64,000 bases of DNA from DASTPP01 sp035762175 (lineage in GTDB: Bacteria; Myxococcota_A; Polyangia; Polyangiales; Polyangiaceae). The DNA lies in the NCBI GenBank assembly GCA_035762175.1, contig DASTPP010000012.1:1-64000 (forward strand), read 5' to 3'. Positions 63,914 to 64,000 of this stretch are shown here, in pieces (position 1 is the stretch's first letter; every line of letters starts with the position of its first letter). The notes under the pieces were generated by a model. The model was not told where the DNA came from. It made no database searches and saw nothing but the letters and a program-made list of their open reading frames with translations. The translations under genes and the position numbers were made by a program.

Positions 63914-64000
63914 GGGTGTGGGCCCGTGCGGGGCCGCGAGCGACGGAAACCGACGGCCCGCGGTGTGGGCCCGCGCGCGGCCGCGAGCGACGTCGTGCCG
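63914..64000. repeat. 47-bp tandem repeat cut by the window edge
   Basis: GGTGTGGGCCCGTGCGGGGC starts at 63915 and recurs as GGTGTGGGCCCGCGCGCGGC at 63962, a period of 47 bases, both followed by CGCGAGCGACG. The second copy runs to the end of the window, so the array may continue outside. Confidence 0.55.

Overview
The window is about 64 kb of very GC-rich, gene-dense DNA. It looks like a myxobacterial chromosome (phylum Myxococcota, Polyangia-like). The markers are an M57 (HEIGH) peptidase start, Ser/Thr kinases with zinc-finger or TPR parts, a Myxococcales-type sigma factor, many lipoproteins with Gly/Ala- or Asp-rich spacers, thrombospondin type 3 calcium repeats with MYXO-CTERM-like tails, and a DUF1501/DUF1588 cytochrome-type operon. 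No rRNA, tRNA, canonical CRISPR array or recognisable transposase was seen.

Layout. 0-4.4 kb: partial M57 peptidase, LysR regulator, SnoaL-like lipoprotein and a membrane Ser/Thr kinase whose catalytic-loop Asn is His. 4.7-8.9 kb: a five-gene operon built around two DUF2589 proteins, divergent from an Ig-like/SleB-like hydrolase across a palindrome. 9-15 kb: a conflict-type locus. Two adjacent effectors share an EAD1-type death-fold-like domain (one EAD1-TIR, one EAD1-trypsin). Beyond an F420-type oxidoreductase lie a CHAT protease and an overlapping SUKH protein. 15.5-25 kb: surface proteins, a CHAT remnant, a right-handed beta-helix protein, a lipoprotein beta-carbonic anhydrase, a PAP2 phosphatase and a truncated phosphatase that runs into a 43-bp hairpin array. 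25.9-36.5 kb: a molybdopterin oxidoreductase, a deletion-derived duplicate of the 40-42 kb region, a Gly/Ala-rich lipoprotein, the DUF1588/DUF1501 operon and an AraC regulator.

37.4-45 kb is a decay zone. It has a frameshifted lipoprotein, a nonsense-mutated ArsR fused to half an AHSA1 protein beside an intact operator, an unknown gene with two in-frame stops, a ParE-like toxin stopped at codon 5 next to an intact antitoxin, CHAT-locus fragments, and a second (42-bp) palindromic tandem array. 45-64 kb: lipoproteins, a sigma factor divergent from a zinc-finger/kinase/TPR protein, two RsbR-like STAS regulators, another beta-helix protein, a DUF4349 lipoprotein, an SDR enzyme, a TSP3 surface protein and an OmpA-type protein.

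The most interesting material is (i) the paired EAD1 effectors with the CHAT/SUKH genes, (ii) copies of the CHAT locus and of a second locus that were each duplicated and then internally deleted, and (iii) two unrelated 42-43 bp hairpin arrays, each abutting a gene that lost its 3' end. Several apparent frameshifts sit in G/C homopolymers and could be assembly errors; the nonsense codons are not explained that way.
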